DNA of 64,000 nucleotides from Sambucus nigra (taxonomy: Eukaryota; Streptophyta; Magnoliopsida; Dipsacales; Adoxaceae), in assembly GCA_949130495.1 (NCBI GenBank), contig OX422211.1, positions 336,320,504 through 336,384,503 of the forward strand, read 5' to 3'. The notes under the pieces were generated by a model. That model did not search any database. It worked only from the letters and a program-made list of their open reading frames with translations, and was not told the DNA's origin. Made by a program: the position numbers and the translations under genes. Shown here in pieces: positions 59,545 to 64,000 of this stretch (position 1 is its first letter; each line of letters opens with the position of its first letter).

Positions 59545-60213
59545 TATTTGGAGAAAGAGAGTTTGTTTGGAGAGAGAGAGAGAGAGAAATGTTTTTAGAA
59601 AGTCAAAGGGGACTTGACAAAGCAAGTGGATAATCTAACGAGAGACCTCTATTCATCCGAAGAGGCTCGAAACATTTTGGAAGCCCTTGTTGCCCAGCTC
59701 ACTCATGATCTTGAAAGAGCAGGGGAAGTCAGGGTTTAAATCGAGGATAAATCTAGAAAGATGCTCCTCGCCCCTGCTTTGGGATTTGGTGAGAGGCTGA
59801 GAATTGGGTTTGATGGTGCGTCCACTTTATAAATTGCACCTGGACCAGTCCCTGAGTTTACGACGAATCCGTTTGGTCATCCACCAAAACCCAAGAAATT
59901 TGTTCGGCCAAGAAAAGCAAACCGAGGTAGGCCTAAGACTGCGTACTTTTGTACTTATTATAAGAGGAAAGGTCACTTGAGAGAGTATTTCTATAGTTTG
60001 GGTCAGACAGGACGTACTTATGCTTCATCACACCCCACGAGTAATCTCATGAGACTGAGAGAGCAGATTGAGTTTTTATCGGTACTTTCCAAAGTTTAAT
60101 GGGTTAATTCCAACGATTATCTAGACCGTTTTTGGATACTCCCAATTTTGCGACTAGATCTACCAACAACAAGGGAAAATAAAAGGTTATCTACACTTGG
60201 GTACCTAAGAATG
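58136..60213 (+). pseudogene. C gag and start of pol (SIRE-like copia)
   Basis: Start ATG 58136 (MEKSFSKIPIFDGSNYTYW). UBN2 domain follows in three frames: SLKSIDEHVW, TPDEFRRIMTCTTSKEAW, then ARVVKKILHSLPKSF, LKLEELVGDLQTYEIYMF. Next an acidic stretch, a first knuckle CCECDGKGYIAFEC (histidine lost), DSEVESVDS, coiled coil expanded by GA repeats, SRKMLLAPALG, FDGAST and PVPEF. A second knuckle, YFCTYYKRKGHLREYF, has lost cysteines. Then REQIEFLS and YTWVPKNGN, where solo LTR D interrupts; 60827 onward continues KALVAHIALKAQ. The WVPK and LVAH.SLKA segments precede protease in SIRE-like elements. At least six stops or frameshifts. Confidence 0.85.
59290..59590 (+). repeat. GA microsatellites within C gag
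   Basis: Several (GA)n runs, the longest at 59513-59544, separated by repeats of GAGAGTTTGTTT. Confidence 0.9.
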
Positions 60214-60218
60214 GTAAC

Positions 60219-60821
60219 TGTTGATGTAAAAAATTAGATCGCTCTAATTATTAAATCACAGATAAATAAATAAGACAAAGAATTTTAAAGTGGTTCAGCC
60301 TTATAAGAATGGCCTACGTCCACTGTTATGTTATTGCTGATTGTTTGGAGAATTCTTGATTACAAGTTATTTCAAGAAATTCCGGTCCCTTTGATTGAGG
60401 GAGATACAATGTATTTATAGTGATGAGGCTCACATCTGAAAGGGTGATACATTAAATGATATACATATGAAAGGGTAATACATTTAATGTCCTTAGGCGT
60501 GTGCGTCAAGGATAGGCATTTAATGAACCAGTTGAACTGTTGGTTATCTGGCAATTAATGCTGTGGCCGAGATGCAGCTCAAACCGCCTTAGTTGCTCGT
60601 CGTTCAGGAGTTCCTCGGAGTGTTGGAGTTCCTCGGAGAAGTCTATTTCCTCGGACCCTGTGAGTTCCTCTGAGGGATTTGTTCCTTGGTGTACACTTGC
60701 TGCTCGGAGTGAGTATGACTTGGTCGGAGAAATCAACTTCCTCGTTGCTATTGTGCCACGTAGATTGACACGTGTCTTCTTATCATTTGTCCATTTCAGC
60801 ATACTAATTTTGGTATCAACA
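60219..60821 (-). mobile_element. solo LTR D (Tat-like)
   Basis: 603 bp, TGTTGATG to TATCAACA, with a perfect 5-bp target duplication GTAAC (60214-60218 and 60822-60826); the copia frame continues across it. It contains GTGGTTCAGC and GCCTACGTCCAC as in the E LTR, and on the minus strand CTATAAATACATTG, a TATA-like box. Both point to a Tat-type LTR on the minus strand. Confidence 0.9.
60412..60419 (-). promoter_or_regulatory. candidate TATA box of LTR D
   Basis: TATAAATA on the minus strand, at a position like the TATA of the E LTR. Confidence 0.45.
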
Positions 60822-60826
60822 GTAAC

Positions 60827-60963
60827 AAAGCTCTTGTTGCTCATATAGCTCTAAAAGCTCAGTAAGTTTGGTATCAACAGTAAGTTTCTCTTATCCTGAA
60901 TTTTTCTTTCTTTCAGTCAATATATGTATCTCGGCACTGACTTATCATTACCTTGTTTTTCAG
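60827..60963 (+). other. copia tail, LTR-end scrap and intron
   Basis: 39 bp of copia pol, then GTAAG, a 13-bp TTTGGTATCAACA identical to the end of LTR D, then GTAAG again and about 80 bp ending TTGTTTTTCAG. GTAAGT and the CAG look like the ends of an intron of the D2 antisense gene. Confidence 0.5.
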
Positions 60964-63286
60964 GTGGTGAGTTGCTTTAACACCATAGTGAAGAAAGATG
61001 AAGCAATCAAGGCTTCTAGTTCCTCGTCTGGGGTGGAGGATGCTTTATCAAATTTGGCCCAGACTTTGAAGGAATCCCGTCAAAAATACGACGAGGATAG
61101 GGGTGAATGGGAGAAGAAGTTGGCTGCGTCTGAGGCAGAGAAGATACAGTTGGGAAATAAGGTGAAAGACTTGGAGAGAGAGAATAAAAAATATGCCGAG
61201 AAGCTCACAAATTTTGGGGATCTTGAGAATAAGTTGAAATCGGCTGAGGAAGAGCTGACCCTTCTGCGAGAAGTAAATCGCCAGAAGGAGGAGGTGGAGG
61301 CCAAGTTGAAAGCCACCGAGGATCTTCTATCCGAGAAGCTCTCCTCGGAGAAAATGAAAAGAAAAGTGGCTGTGAAAAAATCATTTCGAACTGGTTGGGA
61401 CAAAGGATGGGATAGGGGGTAGCAGCGATGATGTCCCAGGTGCAGTATGGGAGTTTGAAATACTTCTGAGATGGTTGGGTTGCTGCCTTGCAAGAATTGA
61501 AGGTGAGCGAGGACTCTGAGCTATTTCAACAACATCTTCCTGGCCCTCCTCCTGCAATTGAAGATGAGGATGAAGACGAAGCTGCATCCGAGGAGTCTTC
61601 AATGATAGTGGGTGATCAAGTCCTTGCTCCAAAATCCAATCAGACAGTCACCGAGGAGATTTCGTCTCTACCTGCTCCTCGTGAACAAGTCCCAACTTCT
61701 GCCAACCAAATCATTGTTCCCACCGAGCAACCAATCTCCTCGTCCCAGCCTCCCGAGAAAGTCTTGGGAGACAAGGAAAAGGTGTGAAGTTGTTCGATAC
61801 TCTCTTTTATTTTCTTTTACTTGTACTCTGTATTCTGAACGCTGTACTCCTCTTGATGATGTAATAAGATTACCTTTTTTGTTCCTCTACATTGTTGATG
61901 CTCTGTCTGCTTTATTATTAATTCTTGCCTTCTCTTCTTTACTAGTTTATGGCTAAAATGGAATTACTGTCTGCCAATGATACAAAGCTGATGCCGCAAT
62001 GCCATGAATATTATAAGGCTGGTCACACATACCTGAGTGCATCAGAAGTTGCTGATATCCTTGGTCATGATGCCTCTGAGCAAGCAGTTGAAGCTTATTA
62101 GTACCTGAAGGGTTTACTTGACCGAGCTGTAGGCAACAATGTGGCGTACTATGAAATGATCGAGGATCTTCAATGTACTTTAGAAGATCTTCAGACTCAG
62201 TACAAAGAATCAACTGCCCTTCTGCACGAGGGGTATGAAAAGAGGTATCAACAGCTTTCTGCCGAGACAGGTCACAAAAAGATCCTTACTGGGTACGATG
62301 TCAGGGAGAGAACCCTAAGGGGTGAAGTTGAAGCATGTAGACAGATTGCCGAGCTGCTGGAGCAAGAGAATAATAATTTGCAGAAAGAGCTAGCACAATA
62401 TAAGTCTGCAGCTTCTTCTTCAACAGCTGTAATCCCAGTGACTGACGAGGGATTTTCTTTTCTAGAGGTTGAAAATGCCAAATTAAGGCAAGAATTGGAC
62501 ATCCTGAGAAGGTCTGGCACTTCTACTTCTACTCGGGGACGAGGAAGAGGTTCTCGTGGACGAGGAAGAGTCGCACAGAACGTGGTCGAGGAACAAAGTA
62601 CTCCATCTGCTCGAGGTCGATCAAGAGTTTTTCCTCGCCTGGTTGATGAAGCTCGCACTCAGTCAACATTGGAAACTCAAGCGTACCAATTGACTGCAAA
62701 AGATTGGGCTTTGTCTGAAATGTCCAAGAAAATCCTAACTTTGGAGGATCAACTTACTGCGATGAAGTCTACTTTAAATAATAAGGATATTTTTGCCAAA
62801 AACCTTCACGAGAAGTTGGAGAGACTAACATTCCAATTCCATAAACAGCCCAGGGAATTTTGGATGTTTGGGTACAACGAGGAACTATTCCATTTAGATG
62901 CTCGTATCCAGAATGCCAATAATGAGGGCTATAAACAAGGCTGGATGAATGCCTTATGCGTGTTGAAACTCGAACAGGGACATTATTTGTGGGACTATTA
63001 TGATCCCGGGGTGCTTGACTTGCCTGTGACACCGTTCAATTTAGAAATGGAATGGATCCTAGCTCGCGCCATTCCTCAGAGCTTAATTGCATAATACCTC
63101 GGTGATTACAATCTTCACTCCCAATTTGAGGTATCTCATCCTGAGCATCTTCTAGATCAACCTTCTGTAATGAACATTAGGATGCTGAAGGACTTGAACT
63201 TCATTAACTCTCCTCAGACCTTAAATGATCCGCCTGCTGGCGAGGAACCTGTATCAAAGGCTGAGGGGAAAAAACCAATAGAATAG
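60964..63286 (+). pseudogene. antisense gene of second Tat-like element D2
   Basis: Two exons, 60964-61781 and 61946-63286, joined by a 164-bp GT/AG intron at phase 0. They match exons 3 and 4 of the antisense gene in E, whose intron there is 161 bp, also phase 0. Exon A: coiled coil (QLGNKVKDLERENKKYAEKL), SFRTGWDKGW, a frameshift near 61420, TGA at 61467, DGWVAALQELKV, and an acidic Pro/Ser tail. Exon B: MAKMELLSAND, TAG at 62099, coiled coil, an RG-rich patch (TRGRGRGSRGRGR), then PREFWMFGYNEELFHLDA, YKQGWMNALCVL and LWDYYDP; TAA at 63092, with the frame going on to 63286. The first exons are missing at the left junction. Function unknown. Confidence 0.78.
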
Positions 63287-63540
63287 GAATTTTTGATATA
63301 ACAGTTAGTATACATATCCGTGTAACCATCAATGTAACTTGTAATTTATTTTGAATTAAATGAAAGAGTTTCATTTTTGTTTGCAAATTTGTATTGCTGT
63401 TGTCTTGTATTTGTTAAACACTTTATATTTGTGCTTGCATAACAATATTGTGTGGTTCATCGACCAACTTAATAATAAAAATTTACAAGTATCAGTAATG
63501 TTGCTCGATCACTTAATAATAAAGCAATGAGTATAAAAAT
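63287..63540. other. AT-rich spacer
   Basis: Follows the antisense gene; nothing recognised. Confidence 0.5.
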
Positions 63541-64000
63541 GTTGCTCGTCGACCAATTATAGTTAATGAGAGTTTATCCCCGACTAACCATACTTGGTAA
63601 ATTTTTGTCTTTTTAATGTGTCCGACCAATCAAGGTCGATAAATTCTCCTCGTCGACCAACTATAGTTAGTGGGTTTTTATCCCCGACCAACCATACTTG
63701 GTTCAGTTTGGAATATTTTGTTCTTCGAGGAACTTATTGTACCACTTGCCCTTTTACCAAAATTGATCTGAGCCAGTGTCAGCCTCCTAACTAAAGGAGT
63801 ATGGTTTGTTCTTGCTCTTTTACCAACCGGAGTTGGTCTGAGTTCGAACTATCGTGTCCACTCGTTCTTTTACCAACCGGAGTTGGTCACGCGAGTGTAC
63901 TCCTCCTAACCAAAGGAGTATGGTGTTCTTGCTCTTTTACCAACCGGAGTTGGTCTGAGTTCGAACTATCGTGTCCACTCGTTCTTTTACCAACCGGAGT
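63541..64000 (+). repeat. hairpin-rich minisatellite
   Basis: A 117-bp unit starting CTCTTTTACCAACC at 63815 repeats at 63932 and runs off the window. Inside and before it are self-complementary cores: ACCAACCGGAGTTGGT (four times), CTCCTAACCAAAGGAG, CCAACCATACTTGG and GACCAACTATAGTTAGT. By analogy with E this is the 3' untranslated region between antisense gene and pol. Confidence 0.85.

Noticed and set aside
63541..64000. CRISPR-like array
   Set aside because: Eukaryotic transposon context, uneven spacing and varying repeats; a minisatellite fits.

Overview
This is plant nuclear DNA, probably from a eudicot with a large, repeat-filled genome. I find no intact host gene in 64 kb. Nearly every base can be assigned to transposable elements nested inside one another. 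The plant assignment rests on the element types: Ty3/gypsy Tat-lineage elements with an antisense gene, SIRE-like Ty1/copia gag elements, Del/Tekay-like non-autonomous elements primed by initiator tRNA-Met, a CACTA DNA transposon and a hAT-type MITE. It also rests on plant-type ABC transporter gene fragments. The sequence is AT-rich with many microsatellites.

Layout. (1) 1-6036: a DUF4283-like fragment, a decayed integrase tail, and a 1.48 kb LTR (family T) with its polypurine tract and unresolved interior. (2) 6037-9396, 41971-46036 and 55556-57101: one minus-strand SIRE-like copia array (A and B). It has gag but no visible pol, and is split by later insertions. (3) 9397-41970: element X, a plus-strand gypsy-like element with about 3.2-3.4 kb LTRs, a decayed gag, no pol and target-site duplication (TSD) ACTTT. 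Its 5' LTR holds an 11.0 kb CACTA transposon (11556-22557, TSD TAT) carrying host gene fragments. Its 3' LTR holds a solo LTR of family T (27479-29019, TSD GATGG) and a complete but dead Tat element E (29490-40219, TSD TATAT). (4) 46037-55555: element Y, a young LARD-like element with two nearly identical 3.66 kb LTRs, a 2.2 kb non-coding interior and TSD AACAC. (5) 57102-60865: a plus-strand SIRE-like copia element C, interrupted by solo LTR D (60219-60821, TSD GTAAC). (6) 60866-64000: part of a second Tat-like element (D2), with an antisense gene homologous to that of E, then hairpin-rich tandem repeats running off the window.

Insertion order read from the nesting: T and copia A/B first, then X and Y into the copia array, then CACTA, T-solo and E into X. 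LTR comparison by eye gives about 0.8% divergence for Y (youngest), about 6% for E, and more than 10% over the stretch of X that I compared.

The most interesting signals are: a conserved four-exon antisense gene shared by E and D2; a module of about 60 bp present nine times in the LTRs and interiors of the related elements X and Y; dense clusters of short palindromes at comparable places in three LTR families; and a CACTA element carrying pieces of at least three host genes (ABCD2-like, PDR-type ABCG, and an unidentified two-exon gene start).
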